This document shows positions 55,250 to 64,000 of a stretch of 64,000 nt of DNA, one piece after another. This DNA is from Bacteroidales bacterium (GTDB lineage: Bacteria; Bacteroidota; Bacteroidia; Bacteroidales; VadinHA17): positions 16,840-80,839 of the forward strand of contig WXFD01000035.1 in NCBI GenBank assembly GCA_009877105.1, read 5' to 3'. Both the position numbers and the translations under genes were made by a program. Numbering within the stretch: position 1 is the first letter of the stretch; each line of letters opens with the position of its first letter. Under the pieces are notes generated by a model that was not told the origin of the DNA, ran no database searches, and worked only from the letters and a program-made list of their open reading frames with translations.

Positions 55250-57613
55250 CTAAAAATAAAGCGGCCAGATAAGAATCAGGATTTTAATCCATGTAATATA
55301 TTTCCCAGTTTTATCTTTATTCTTAAACAACTGTAATGAGCTGTTTTCAACGGATGAACCTTGTTTGAAATAATCCGAAACCGAGGCAGGTCCTGACTCA
55401 TCACAGATAAAACCTGAACCTGGTTTAAGGCGAAGGAACTTAATTTCTGGAAGATTTCCGTCGGATTGTCTTGGTCTATCAACTTCATCAGCCCAAAGAC
55501 TTAGAAAGTCTGTATCCTTTAATTTCTTTTGCCTGTCCCAACTGTTACCCTCCCTGTATTGATTTGAAAGCAGGATATCTTTTTCTCCGTTCTTATAGCT
55601 AATATTGCAAATCAGGGAGTCTCTTACATTATGCCACTGGAAATTGTAACCGTAAGTTCCGTTGTTGTAGGCAATACAATTGGTCAGCTTCATTAAAACA
55701 TTCGCAGTATTTTGATCAAACCCTGTTTTGCTGTTCCGGAATGACAGGCAGTTTGTCAGGATCCTTTGTGGAATAATCTCCGGGGTTCCTTTTGTTGTAC
55801 CCAGTTTAAATCCGCTTCCATCGCCATTGTCATAACCGTTCTTCCAAGCCCAGCAATGATCCATAACTATAATTCCTTCGCATTGATAGAAATCATAACC
55901 GTCGTCAGAATTATTCCAAACCCTGCAACCAATAAGCGTATTAATTCTTTCGTTTCCCGGTCGTTCGAAAATATCGGAGATCTCAATTCCGTCTGCATGA
56001 CCACCGTGGTATGGTTTGTTGCCTGACATTGAATGCGGATCGTAACAGTTGAAAGCATCGCAATTCAGCAACAAATTGTTCTCGGAAGCATACCCGATTC
56101 TGATACCGGAGCCTCCATGAGAATGTGAGACTACCTGTTCAAGCAAGCTATTGTTGCAGCTGTTCAGGTATATTCCAAATGCCCCAAATCCTTTTACCTG
56201 ATCTGCCCTGGTAACTTCCAATCCCTTGAGATGCCAGTAGTCGCAATTGACCAGGACAATTCCGGCCCTGAATGCTGGAACTGAGAAATTGCTGCAATCC
56301 AGAATGGGTTTTTCTCCCGGGAAAGCTATTACACTAAATACTTTATCACTGCTGCCTTTTTTATTTTCTATACACACTCCGCAATGAAAATCTGATCCGA
56401 AGATGTTGATGATATGTCCTTTGGGAGGTGCATATCTTCCCCCTCTAATATAGATAGTATCACCGGGATTAGCAGATAAAAATCCCATTTGCCAGGTAGC
56501 AAAAGGTTTATCAATCGTGCCGGGATTTTTATTATCTCCATTGACTGCTACATATAAAGTCCTCGCCCTGGAATTTTTATAAATTCGTGCACCAACTTGC
56601 CAGGGACCATTTTGAATTGCTGTTTCTGGATCTCCTTTGCCCCATACGGCATGTACAGACAGACCTTTCTCCCAGTCGGATCCCAGATTTTTCCCGAAAT
56701 TCAATCTTGATGCAGGAACAAATTCAACAGTATTATTGAATCCGGGATTTAAAATCCGGGAATGAACGTCATAGCCCAGCTTTTGCCATTCCCTGAATGA
56801 GAGAATCTTTTTCCCTACCAAAAATCTGGGTTCCCCTTCTTCACACCAGTATATATTATAATCGCATTCAAAACCCGGGAGACAACTGTCTTCTATTGTT
56901 ATATTAAATATCTGGTACTTCGTATAAAAAATATTATTGAATATTTTGGTTCCTGTTGATGGCGCAACTGGATTGTCATTTGCATAAATATGTACCAGTG
57001 GTCTCCATGTTTCTGAAAAGGTTCTTGCACTGTAAAATGTATTGTTGAAGATCCTGACATTATTCATTCCCTTGATTGCAACTGCGAGCTTCGTCGGGTC
57101 ATTTATTATGTTATATGCAATGCCGCCAGAATCATCACTCATACCGTCTGATTTCCTGATTAGTCCCATTGGAGTTCTTTCAAGGTAATTATACCTGATG
57201 GTTACATTTCTATTATAGCCGGTGAAAACTGCATGTGTAATGCTTGTACCGTCGTTACCCTTCCAAATTAATTTGTTACCGGTGATTAATTCACCATCAA
57301 GATTGTTATTATAAACTTCCGGGTTTTCATCTCCGGCTTTTAGCATGTATCCGGAAGAATTGGAAGAAATGATTGTATTATTTCTGAATATCAGATTGAT
57401 CCTGACCTCCCTTGGTATGTCATAACCATTCCAGGCATCCGGATCGGAATTTATAATTGTCTCACCCTCCTTGATTAAGGTGATTACCTGATGTTTTTCC
57501 CTGAGAGATGCCTGGCATGGGAAGCCCATATTTCCGGATGTGATCTGAAAAAGGCCAGGAACACTGGAAATGAATAAAACAAATCCAAAAAGGAATACTG
57601 ATAGGCGATTCAT
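55250..57613 (-). CDS. Tandem right-handed beta-helix protein lacking a sorting tail
   Basis: 787 aa with a signal peptide (LSVFLFGFVLFISSVPG). Two beta-helix parts: residues ~30-340 (EVRINLIFRNNTIISSN, NVTIRYNYLERTP, GTKIFNNIFYT) and ~345-740, which opens TLYVAVNGDNKNPGTIDKPF and has HADGIEIS and NNSDDGYDFYQCEG, closely parallel to the beta-helix of the neighbouring 1388-aa protein. Unlike that protein it has no Ig repeats, discoidin or type IX signal, and ends in a hydrophobic WIKILILIWPLYF. It may be a polysaccharide lyase or epimerase held in the periplasm or membrane; no activity can be assigned. Confidence 0.8.
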   Translation of the reverse strand: MNRLSVFLFGFVLFISSVPGLFQITSGNMGFPCQASLREKHQVITLIKEGETIINSDPDAWNGYDIPREVRINLIFRNNTIISSNSSGYMLKAGDENPEVYNNNLDGELITGNKLIWKGNDGTSITHAVFTGYNRNVTIRYNYLERTPMGLIRKSDGMSDDSGGIAYNIINDPTKLAVAIKGMNNVRIFNNTFYSARTFSETWRPLVHIYANDNPVAPSTGTKIFNNIFYTKYQIFNITIEDSCLPGFECDYNIYWCEEGEPRFLVGKKILSFREWQKLGYDVHSRILNPGFNNTVEFVPASRLNFGKNLGSDWEKGLSVHAVWGKGDPETAIQNGPWQVGARIYKNSRARTLYVAVNGDNKNPGTIDKPFATWQMGFLSANPGDTIYIRGGRYAPPKGHIINIFGSDFHCGVCIENKKGSSDKVFSVIAFPGEKPILDCSNFSVPAFRAGIVLVNCDYWHLKGLEVTRADQVKGFGAFGIYLNSCNNSLLEQVVSHSHGGSGIRIGYASENNLLLNCDAFNCYDPHSMSGNKPYHGGHADGIEISDIFERPGNERINTLIGCRVWNNSDDGYDFYQCEGIIVMDHCWAWKNGYDNGDGSGFKLGTTKGTPEIIPQRILTNCLSFRNSKTGFDQNTANVLMKLTNCIAYNNGTYGYNFQWHNVRDSLICNISYKNGEKDILLSNQYREGNSWDRQKKLKDTDFLSLWADEVDRPRQSDGNLPEIKFLRLKPGSGFICDESGPASVSDYFKQGSSVENSSLQLFKNKDKTGKYITWIKILILIWPLYF

Positions 57614-58052
57614 TTACATTGTGTTGTTTATGAAATTGTTTTCGCGGAGTACATATCTGAAAAATCATTGTCTTGCTCAAAAGTAACTTATTAAATCCAA
57701 AACTGCATTTTAAATAATTCTAACGACCCGATTTTTTATCCTGAATATATAATTATTGATTTACATTGCCGTTTCATCCGTGTATTTGTTTTTCATTTTA
57801 ATACAGATTTTTGAAATGGTATGCTCATTACTTTGTTAAAAGTGTTAATCAAATTATTTTGATCCGATAGTTTTTTACTACATAGTTTTACATATTTGAG
57901 CATATTTAACAAATGTTTTTCAGCAACAATCCCTTTCCGTACAGGATCGGTGAAAGTGTTCTGGAGATGAAGCACAGACTTTATTTCGTTGACTCGGTCC
58001 ATGTGACTGACGATGCGGAAGCATTTTAAATAAAAAAGAAAAGGCAACAGGA
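57614..58052. other. Divergent regulatory gap before the polysaccharide locus
   Basis: No gene seen. On the minus strand TACTTTTG (57678-57685) may be the −7 box of the beta-helix gene. On the plus strand TTTG (57832-57835), 19 nt, TATTTTG (57855-57861) resembles a promoter and would give the polysaccharide operon a leader of about 185 nt with no clear terminator in it. Confidence 0.4.
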
Positions 58053-58463
58053 ATGGCCAGAGATAAGCAGAAAGCGAGAATAATAGATTTGCCCAAAATT
58101 GAGGATGACAGGGGCAACCTTTCATTTATAGAGGAGGATGCCCATTTGCCCTTTAAGATTATGAGAGTATACTGGATTTATGATGTTCCGGGGGGCGAGT
58201 TCAGGGGTAGTCATGCATTCAAGAATACTGAGGAACTGATCGTGGCCCTGTCTGGTAGTTTTGATATTGTGGTTCACGATGGAAGAGAAGAGAAAAAGTT
58301 TTCCTTAACAAGGTCCTATTACGGACTTTATCTTCCTAGGCTGGTCTTCAGGCGTATAGAGAATTTTTCAACGAATTCTCTTGCCCTTGTTTTATCATCA
58401 ACGCATTATGATCAGTCTGATTACATACGTGATTTTAATGATTTTCTATCCCTGGTCAAATGA
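58053..58463 (+). CDS. FdtA/QdtA-family cupin with altered HxH motif
   Basis: A 136 aa single-domain cupin of the dTDP-4-keto-6-deoxyglucose 3,4-ketoisomerase (WxcM-like) family: LPKIEDDRGNLSFIEED, RVYWIYDVPGG, FRGSHAFKNTEELIVALSGSFDIVVHDG, YYGLYLPRLVFR. Family enzymes have two His in an HAH triplet at this loop; here it is HAF, so the second is lost. It overlaps by 4 nt with a second copy that keeps HAH. It may be inactive, an accessory subunit, or specific for another substrate. Confidence 0.85.
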   Translation: MARDKQKARIIDLPKIEDDRGNLSFIEEDAHLPFKIMRVYWIYDVPGGEFRGSHAFKNTEELIVALSGSFDIVVHDGREEKKFSLTRSYYGLYLPRLVFRRIENFSTNSLALVLSSTHYDQSDYIRDFNDFLSLVK

Positions 58464-58882
58464 AGAGTAGTTCGTCCATATATGATTGCCATATTATTGA
58501 ACTGAACAAGATACATAACCGGTCGGGCAATATTACGGTAATTGAAGGAGGAATTAGCCTGCCTTTTAACTTAAAGCGTGTTTATTATCTCTATGACGTT
58601 CCAGGAGGGGCAGAGAGGGGAGGTCATGCACACAGGGAACTTCACCAGCTGATAGTTGCCACTAGCGGCAGCTTTGATGTAGTTTTATCTGATGGAAGGA
58701 ACAGAAAAGTGATTGAACTTAACCGACCGTATTATGGTTTATATGTAATTCCGGGAATCTGGCGGGAACTGATAAATTTCTCCTCCGGCGCAATCTGCCT
58801 TGTTCTGGCTTCTGAGAAATTTGATAAGAATGATTATATCCGGGATTTTGATGATTTTTTAAGATTTAAGGGAAATGATTAA
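58460..58882 (+). CDS. dTDP-4-keto-6-deoxyglucose 3,4-ketoisomerase (FdtA/QdtA family)
   Basis: 140 aa cupin with the full motif GGAERGGHAHRELHQLIVATSGSFDVVLSDG split across the active loop, and YYGLYVIPGIWREL near the end. It moves the keto group of dTDP-4-keto-6-deoxyglucose to C3. With the downstream acetyltransferase and aminotransferase it makes dTDP-3-acetamido-3,6-dideoxyhexose; whether galacto (Fuc3NAc) or gluco (Qui3NAc) cannot be judged by eye. Overlaps its neighbours on both sides by 4-8 nt. Confidence 0.88.
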   Translation: MKSSSSIYDCHIIELNKIHNRSGNITVIEGGISLPFNLKRVYYLYDVPGGAERGGHAHRELHQLIVATSGSFDVVLSDGRNRKVIELNRPYYGLYVIPGIWRELINFSSGAICLVLASEKFDKNDYIRDFDDFLRFKGND

Positions 58883-59339
58883 GATTCATCCTTCAGCTGA
58901 GGTTTTATCAAAATCAATCGGTGTAAATACATCGGTGTGGCAGTTTGTGGTAATTCTCCCCGGAGCCATTATAGGTGAGAACTGCAATATTAACTGCCAC
59001 GTCTTTATTGAGAATGATGTTATTATCGGAAACAATGTTACTGTAAAACCCGGAGTACAGTTATGGGATGGACTCAGAATCGGTAATAATGTGTTTATTG
59101 GTCCGAACGTAACTTTTACCAATGATAAGTTTCCCAGATCAAAGCAGTATCCTGAAAAATTTCAGTCTACTATTATTGAAGATGGTGTCTCCATTGGTGC
59201 AGGGGCAATTATCCTTGGCGGAACAAGAATTTGCAGAAATTCGATGATCGGTGCCGGTAGTGTTGTGACCAGAGATATACCTGAAAATGAGCTGTGGGTC
59301 GGGAATCCTGCAAGATTCATGAGAAAAATAGAAAGATAA
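58875..59339 (+). CDS. Hexapeptide-repeat acetyltransferase (FdtC/QdtC-like)
   Basis: A 154 aa left-handed beta-helix acyltransferase. Hexapeptide repeats include [54 protein letters not shown] and [13 protein letters not shown]. In the Fuc3NAc/Qui3NAc pathway this enzyme N-acetylates the 3-amino sugar nucleotide. The stop and the next gene's start share TAATG. Confidence 0.87.
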   Translation: MIKIHPSAEVLSKSIGVNTSVWQFVVILPGAIIGENCNINCHVFIENDVIIGNNVTVKPGVQLWDGLRIGNNVFIGPNVTFTNDKFPRSKQYPEKFQSTIIEDGVSIGAGAIILGGTRICRNSMIGAGSVVTRDIPENELWVGNPARFMRKIER

Positions 59340-60463
59340 TGATCAAATTTTATGATTTAAAGAAAGTAAATGACAGCTTTGAACCTGAACTCTCTGCTGC
59401 TGTTAGGAGGGTTCTTGACTCTGGCTGGTACCTGTTGGGAGAGGAAGCGGAAAGTTTCGAGAAAGAGTTTTCTGAATTCATCGGGACAAAACACTGCATA
59501 GGTGTTGCCAACGGACTCGATGCATTAAGACTCATCCTTCGGGCTTATATGGAAATAGGCATCATGAGGCCCGGTGATGAAGTGATTGTACCGGCCAATA
59601 CATTCATTGCATCCGTCCTGGCTATCACCGAGAATCATCTTGTTCCGGTTCTGGTCGAACCGGATATTGCAACATACAACATTGATCCTTTCAGGATAGA
59701 GGAAAAAATCAGCTCCCGGACAAAAGCCGTCATGATAGTCCATCTTTACGGGCAGAGCTCCATGCATGAGGAGATCCAGGGGCTCGCAGACAAGTATGAT
59801 CTTAAATTAATTGAAGATAATGCACAGGCTCAGGGATGCATGTATGGCGGCAGGAGAACTGGATCACTAGGACATTCTGCAGGTAATAGCTTTTATCCTG
59901 GCAAGAACCTTGGTGCTCTTGGTGACGGGGGTGCAGTTACAACAAATGATGATGAACTAGCCGAGGTTGTAAGGACAATTGCAAACTATGGGTCGAAGGT
60001 AAAATACCACAACCAGTACAAAGGACTTAACTCTCGCCTCGATGAAATACAGGCTGCAGTTCTGAGAGTCAAACTTAAACGCCTTGACAAGGATAATCGC
60101 AAGAGGAACGAAACAGCTGAATACTATATCAACAATATTACTACGCCCGGAATCACATTACCTGTTCAGCTTTCTGATAAAAAAGCTCCATCAGGATTGA
60201 ATTCCCATGTCTGGCACCTTTTTGTGGTGCTTCATCCTTTCCGGGATAAACTGCAGAAATTCTTATCGGATAATCAAATCCAGACTCTTATACATTATCC
60301 TGTACCGCCTCATAAACAGCAGGCTTACAAAGAAATGAACAATATGAGCTTTCCGGTGACGGAGAAAATTCACAGGGAAATAATTAGTCTGCCCATCAGT
60401 CCTGTCATGGAACCTTTTGAAAGGGAAAATGTTGTTGAGGTCATGAATTCATTCCGAATTTGA
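59339..60463 (+). CDS. Sugar-nucleotide 3-aminotransferase (DegT/DnrJ/EryC1; FdtB/QdtB-like)
   Basis: A PLP enzyme of 374 aa. [40 protein letters not shown], and [17 protein letters not shown] with the PLP lysine are the family signatures. It transfers an amino group to C3 of the keto sugar made by the ketoisomerase. The start at 59339 ([13 protein letters not shown]) is set by homology; the frame runs 15 codons further up inside the acetyltransferase gene. Confidence 0.9.
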   Translation: MIKFYDLKKVNDSFEPELSAAVRRVLDSGWYLLGEEAESFEKEFSEFIGTKHCIGVANGLDALRLILRAYMEIGIMRPGDEVIVPANTFIASVLAITENHLVPVLVEPDIATYNIDPFRIEEKISSRTKAVMIVHLYGQSSMHEEIQGLADKYDLKLIEDNAQAQGCMYGGRRTGSLGHSAGNSFYPGKNLGALGDGGAVTTNDDELAEVVRTIANYGSKVKYHNQYKGLNSRLDEIQAAVLRVKLKRLDKDNRKRNETAEYYINNITTPGITLPVQLSDKKAPSGLNSHVWHLFVVLHPFRDKLQKFLSDNQIQTLIHYPVPPHKQQAYKEMNNMSFPVTEKIHREIISLPISPVMEPFERENVVEVMNSFRI

Positions 60464-60518
60464 TCTGCCTTTCTCAAAGCGCTTAAACTACGGATGCCAT
60501 TTGTAATTGTAAAGTCAT

Positions 60519-62009
60519 ATGACTGAAGAAAAAACATCATATCGGCAGATAATGAAGGCAACCTCAATATTTGGAGGCGTCCAGGTGTTTAATATAATTA
60601 TTTCGGTTGTCAAGTCAAAATTTGTTGCAGTTCTTCTTGGTCCTGCCGGTATGGGGATCGCAGGCCTGTTAACATCCACAACCAACTTTATCGGGACAAT
60701 AACAAATTTAGGGCTGAATACGAGTGCCGTCAGGAATATTGCCGGGGCAAATGCAACAGGAGATGACAAGAAAATAAGCGAGGTTGCTTCGGTACTCAGG
60801 CGGCTGGTATGGTTAACGGGTATTATTGGCACACTGGTTACACTGGTGTTGTCGCCCCTGCTGAGTGAGCTGACATTTGGCAACAGGGATTATACCGTTG
60901 CCTTTATGTGGATATCAGTTACCTTGTTCCTGACACAGATAAGTAACGGACAGTTGGTTGTTTTGCAGGGAATGAGAAAACTTCAATTCCTGGCCAAGGC
61001 AAATCTGGCGGGTACAACGGCCTCCCTGTTTATTTCTGTGCCGTTATACTATGTTTGGGGAATTGACGGAATTGTCCCGGCACTTATCTTCAGTTCTTTC
61101 GGCACTTTGTTCTTCTCATGGTTTTTTGCATCAAAGCTTAAGATTACAAGCGTAAGGATCAATAAATCACTGCTTTTGTCAGAGGGGGGCGATATGATAA
61201 GAATGGGTTTTATTCTTAGCATCAACAGTTTGATTGCAGTGGGTACCTCATATATCGTAAGGATTTTCATAAGCCGGGTCGGAGGGATTGAACAGGTCGG
61301 ACTGTATAATGCAGGATTTACGATAATCAACACCTATGTAGGCATGGTATTCACGGCAATGAGTACCGACTATTTTCCCAGACTGTCAGGCATTGCCCAT
61401 GACAACAACATAGCCAGGAACATAATCAACCAGCAGGCCGAAGTGGCGCTGCTCATTCTTGCTCCTATCCTGACAGTGTTTCTTGTATTCATTAATTTCG
61501 TTGTGCTCTTGTTTTATTCATCACGGTTTGTTGCTGTTGACAGTATGATACACTGGGCCGCGTTGGGCATCTTTTTCAAGGCACCAAGCTGGGCAATAGC
61601 ATTCCTTTTCATTGCCAAGGGACACACGAGGCTGTTCTTCTATAATGAACTGTCAGCCAATATTTATATGCTGGCATTTAACATTATCGGATACAAATTA
61701 GGAGGCCTTGAGGGTCTGGGCATTTCATTCTTTGTCGGATATCTGATATATCTTACACAGGTTTATCTCATTGCCAGGGCAAAATTTGGATATTTCTTTA
61801 CCAAATCTTTCCAGAGTATTTTTTTGATCCAGTTTCTGCTGGGTTTAAGCTGCTTTGTCGGTGCCAGATTCCTGAATGAAATTGTATTGTACGTTGCAGG
61901 AGCCATAGTAATAGCGGGATCTGCACTGTATTCCTTCAGGGAACTAGACAAACGTATCGGCATAAAAAACCTGATTGCCGACCGATTAAAAAAAAATAAG
62001 CAGATCTGA
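60519..62009 (+). CDS. wzx: Wzx-type polysaccharide flippase
   Basis: A 496 aa polytopic membrane protein of the MOP/PST superfamily. It has about 12-14 hydrophobic segments (for example GGVQVFNIIISVVKSKFVAVLLG, AEVALLILAPILTVFLVFINFVVLLF split over two helices). The N-terminal pattern GPAGMGIAGLL and NLGLNTSAVRNIA is typical of O-antigen translocases. It moves lipid-linked repeat units across the inner membrane. It ends with a 1-nt overlap with the glycosyltransferase gene. Confidence 0.88.
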   Translation: MTEEKTSYRQIMKATSIFGGVQVFNIIISVVKSKFVAVLLGPAGMGIAGLLTSTTNFIGTITNLGLNTSAVRNIAGANATGDDKKISEVASVLRRLVWLTGIIGTLVTLVLSPLLSELTFGNRDYTVAFMWISVTLFLTQISNGQLVVLQGMRKLQFLAKANLAGTTASLFISVPLYYVWGIDGIVPALIFSSFGTLFFSWFFASKLKITSVRINKSLLLSEGGDMIRMGFILSINSLIAVGTSYIVRIFISRVGGIEQVGLYNAGFTIINTYVGMVFTAMSTDYFPRLSGIAHDNNIARNIINQQAEVALLILAPILTVFLVFINFVVLLFYSSRFVAVDSMIHWAALGIFFKAPSWAIAFLFIAKGHTRLFFYNELSANIYMLAFNIIGYKLGGLEGLGISFFVGYLIYLTQVYLIARAKFGYFFTKSFQSIFLIQFLLGLSCFVGARFLNEIVLYVAGAIVIAGSALYSFRELDKRIGIKNLIADRLKKNKQI

Positions 62010-63880
62010 TGAAAATCCTTTTATTCAATCTTGGGTCAGTCTTTGAACGTATAGTATCCTGGGACACGGAAGGGTACAAAACGTTGTTTGAGCATGATGT
62101 CATTCTATGGGGACCGATTCCTGACTCGCAGTTCTCATTCAACGGAAAGGTGATTCCCATTCTGAATCTTGAAGGACCGTCCAGTATAGGTGAAGTTTTT
62201 GCGAGATTACCGGAGGGATGGGTTCCGGATGTAGTCACCTGCGATACCTCAGTGTTAAACTATATTACGGACATATACCTTTGCCCGGTCAGGACCATAT
62301 TGTTTACCCGTGATGCATGGGCAGATACCATTTACAACAGAAATCTTGTTGAGTTCTTTGATTTCGTATGTCATAGCGTAATTGATCTGGCCGTTTATAA
62401 TAATTATAAGATAAACATTTTACCCCTGGCTGGTTTCCCTGTTTCCCTACCCGGGCCCGATCTCAGAGAAACTGAATTTAGCAAGCGCGAAATAGATGTG
62501 ATCTGCATAGCAAATTTCTATGAGGGTTTTTACCACGAACGCTATAGAATCCTGTATAATCTGGCAGAATCAAACAAGGATAATCTGAAGATACATTATT
62601 ACAGCGGCCTGACAAGAAAAGAGATACATGCATATTACAGGAAAAGCAAAATAGTAATTGATTGGGCACATACCCTGTCAAACAGATCATACGAGGCCGC
62701 ACTGAATGGTTGTTTGCTTTTCAGCCACAGAGACAATAATGTAATGAAAACCTTTTGGATGCCTGGCAAGGAATATGTGCCATATGTTGAAAATGATTTA
62801 TATGATCAGCTGGTATATTACATTAATCATCCCGACAAAGCAAGGGAAATAATAGCACGAGCAGCAGAAAAGATCAGGACTCTTCCCGTTGGTTTCGGAC
62901 AATATATCCTGGAAAACGTAAAGCAGGCCATAATTGCAGATGTTGATATCACTGAAAGGACAGAAAGGATAAGAAAACTTTCTCCTGGCGAGCTGGCCTA
63001 CAGGACCGCCACACCGCTGATGTATAATTATAGGTATAATACTGAGTACCCCCTTTACTGGAAGGAGATCTACTTTGAGAGGATTGAGAAGGCAATAGTT
63101 GCAATTACCGATTGGAAATCGGGAGTACAGCCCCTGATTGAAGCTGTAAGGGTATCATTCCTTCTCGGGAAATTTGAGATCTGCTCTGGCTACCTTGAAA
63201 AACTCCGCGGGATAGTTCCTGATTACGGTTGGATATATTATTTGCAGGGACGTATATATTATAATGAGAAAGAATATACACGGGCGCTTGATTCACTTGC
63301 TAAGGCAATTGATTGCGCAACAGGATTTCCGGGTCTTCTGCAAAATTATGTACTCCCTTTTGTGGATAAGGATTTGAGTTGTGACGGCCGGAGAATTGCA
63401 AATTATTTATGGCAATCCGTGTATAACCATGGAAATGAATACCAGGTGAAAGCATTACTGCATTATTCCCATGATCTGTCGGGAGATATTTTGATCCGGA
63501 AAAATCTGCCGAATGAAGCAAAAGCCGCTTACTTCAAAGCAATATCCTTCATCCCTTCTCCAGAATCCATAATCAAGGCGGCACCCCTGTTTGTTCAATC
63601 AATGGAGTTTGATAAGATCCTGGAGATAACCGAAAACGGTACGCAGGATTCTCCATATAATACCATTATAGTATTTTATAAAGTATTTTCATTATTAAGC
63701 CTGAATAAAGTAAGTCAGGCCATAAGTGTACTTAAAAGGCACAGGAAGGCGCTGAGTTGTTTTAAAGGAATAAGAAGAATGAGAATAATTCAGTGTTTAA
63801 CCATCCTGATATCAGTTGTTTCCCTGATAAATGGGAAGTTAGGTTCAAAATTTATCTTGAAAATAATCGGAGTTTTATAA
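62009..63880 (+). CDS. CgeB-like glycosyltransferase with C-terminal TPR region
   Basis: 623 aa. Residues ~1-320 are a GT-B-type glycosyltransferase of the CgeB/YkvP-like group: TILFTRDAWADTIYN, IDVICIANFYEGFYHERYRIL, and RSYEAALNGCLLFSHRDNNVMKTF, the nucleotide-sugar-binding C-lobe. Residues ~380-600 contain tetratricopeptide-like helical repeats (GWIYYLQGRIYYNEKEYTRALDSLAKAID). The TPR part could bind a partner or the polysaccharide carrier. Donor and acceptor unknown. Confidence 0.78.
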   Translation: MKILLFNLGSVFERIVSWDTEGYKTLFEHDVILWGPIPDSQFSFNGKVIPILNLEGPSSIGEVFARLPEGWVPDVVTCDTSVLNYITDIYLCPVRTILFTRDAWADTIYNRNLVEFFDFVCHSVIDLAVYNNYKINILPLAGFPVSLPGPDLRETEFSKREIDVICIANFYEGFYHERYRILYNLAESNKDNLKIHYYSGLTRKEIHAYYRKSKIVIDWAHTLSNRSYEAALNGCLLFSHRDNNVMKTFWMPGKEYVPYVENDLYDQLVYYINHPDKAREIIARAAEKIRTLPVGFGQYILENVKQAIIADVDITERTERIRKLSPGELAYRTATPLMYNYRYNTEYPLYWKEIYFERIEKAIVAITDWKSGVQPLIEAVRVSFLLGKFEICSGYLEKLRGIVPDYGWIYYLQGRIYYNEKEYTRALDSLAKAIDCATGFPGLLQNYVLPFVDKDLSCDGRRIANYLWQSVYNHGNEYQVKALLHYSHDLSGDILIRKNLPNEAKAAYFKAISFIPSPESIIKAAPLFVQSMEFDKILEITENGTQDSPYNTIIVFYKVFSLLSLNKVSQAISVLKRHRKALSCFKGIRRMRIIQCLTILISVVSLINGKLGSKFILKIIGVL

Positions 63881-63886
63881 TACTAC

Positions 63887-63897
63887 CCGAAATTCGG
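63887..63897. mobile_element. Probable left-end region of an IS3-family element
   Basis: CCGAAATTCGG is a short palindrome 7 nt after the glycosyltransferase stop and 46 nt before the transposase start. The inverted repeat cannot be confirmed because the right end is outside the window. Confidence 0.3.
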
Positions 63898-63943
63898 ACC
63901 ACTGGTTTAGATGAAAATTAACAATTAAATTTACCAGTGCGTT

Positions 63944-64000
63944 ATGAAGAAAACAAGAAGGAAATTTACAGGAGCCTTTAAGGCAAAAGTTGCAATTGAG
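63944..64000 (+). CDS. IS3-family transposase OrfA (5' fragment, runs off the window)
   Basis: The first 19 codons read MKKTRRKFTGAFKAKVAIE, a characteristic start of IS3-group OrfA proteins, whose helix-turn-helix binds the element's ends. The rest lies beyond base 64000. Its position after a glycosyltransferase suggests insertion into, or a boundary of, the polysaccharide locus. Confidence 0.8.
   Translation, partial: MKKTRRKFTGAFKAKVAIE

Overview
The window is a contiguous stretch of a Bacteroidota chromosome, most likely a free-living or environmental Bacteroidales or Marinilabiliales relative. The evidence for this is: type IX secretion cargo with type A and type B sorting domains; a PorP/SprF protein and an OmpA/PD40 protein; HisB and DAHP synthase-chorismate mutase fusions of the Bacteroides type; the absence of strong Shine-Dalgarno sites; and promoters of the Bacteroidota kind (TTTG, about 19 nt, TAnnTTTG).

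Region 1 (about 0.9-28.9 kb, minus strand) is an amino-acid biosynthesis super-cluster. In transcription order it runs asnA; ilvD-ilvB-ilvN-ilvC-leuA-leuC-leuD-(citramalate/isopropylmalate synthase)-leuB; hisG-hisD-hisC-hisB-(hisH remnant)-hisA-hisF-hisIE; pheA-aminotransferase-tyrA-(DAHP synthase/chorismate mutase)-aroA; trpB2. Each pathway block is preceded by a short leader ORF rich in the codons of its own product, followed by a Rho-independent terminator hairpin: Ile/Val/Leu before ilvD, three His codons before hisG, eight Phe and four Tyr before pheA, and Trp-Ser-Trp before trpB2. In three of the four the competing antiterminator pairing is clear; in the Phe leader it is only about 5 bp. 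This gives four consecutive transcription attenuators in about 27 kb. hisH is reduced to a 52-codon stub still coupled to hisB. Several operon gaps hold copies of a structured palindromic repeat, always in the same orientation relative to transcription.

Region 2 (29.2-41.4 kb, mostly plus strand) is sugar metabolism. A D-lyxose/D-mannose isomerase, a PfkB kinase and a mannitol-1-phosphate dehydrogenase form one operon. They are followed by exported sugar isomerase/epimerases, two exported Gfo/Idh/MocA oxidoreductases and a PmoA-like (DUF6807) lipoprotein, a set resembling periplasmic keto-sugar processing clusters. A two-domain acetyl-xylan-esterase-like hydrolase follows, whose second domain has lost its serine nucleophile.

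Region 3 (41.7-57.6 kb) is cell surface. Two large repeat proteins with gliding-motility-type C-terminal domains are co-transcribed with PorP/SprF and OmpA/PD40 proteins. On the opposite strand lie two right-handed beta-helix proteins related to each other, one with six tandem Ig-like repeats, a discoidin domain and a type A sorting tail.

Region 4 (58.0-64.0 kb, plus strand) is the start of a surface-polysaccharide locus: two FdtA/QdtA-type ketoisomerases, a hexapeptide acetyltransferase and an FdtB/QdtB-type aminotransferase (together the dTDP-3-acetamido-3,6-dideoxyhexose pathway), a Wzx flippase, and a glycosyltransferase with a TPR tail. The window ends inside the first codons of an IS3-family transposase. 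No tRNA, rRNA or CRISPR array was seen.
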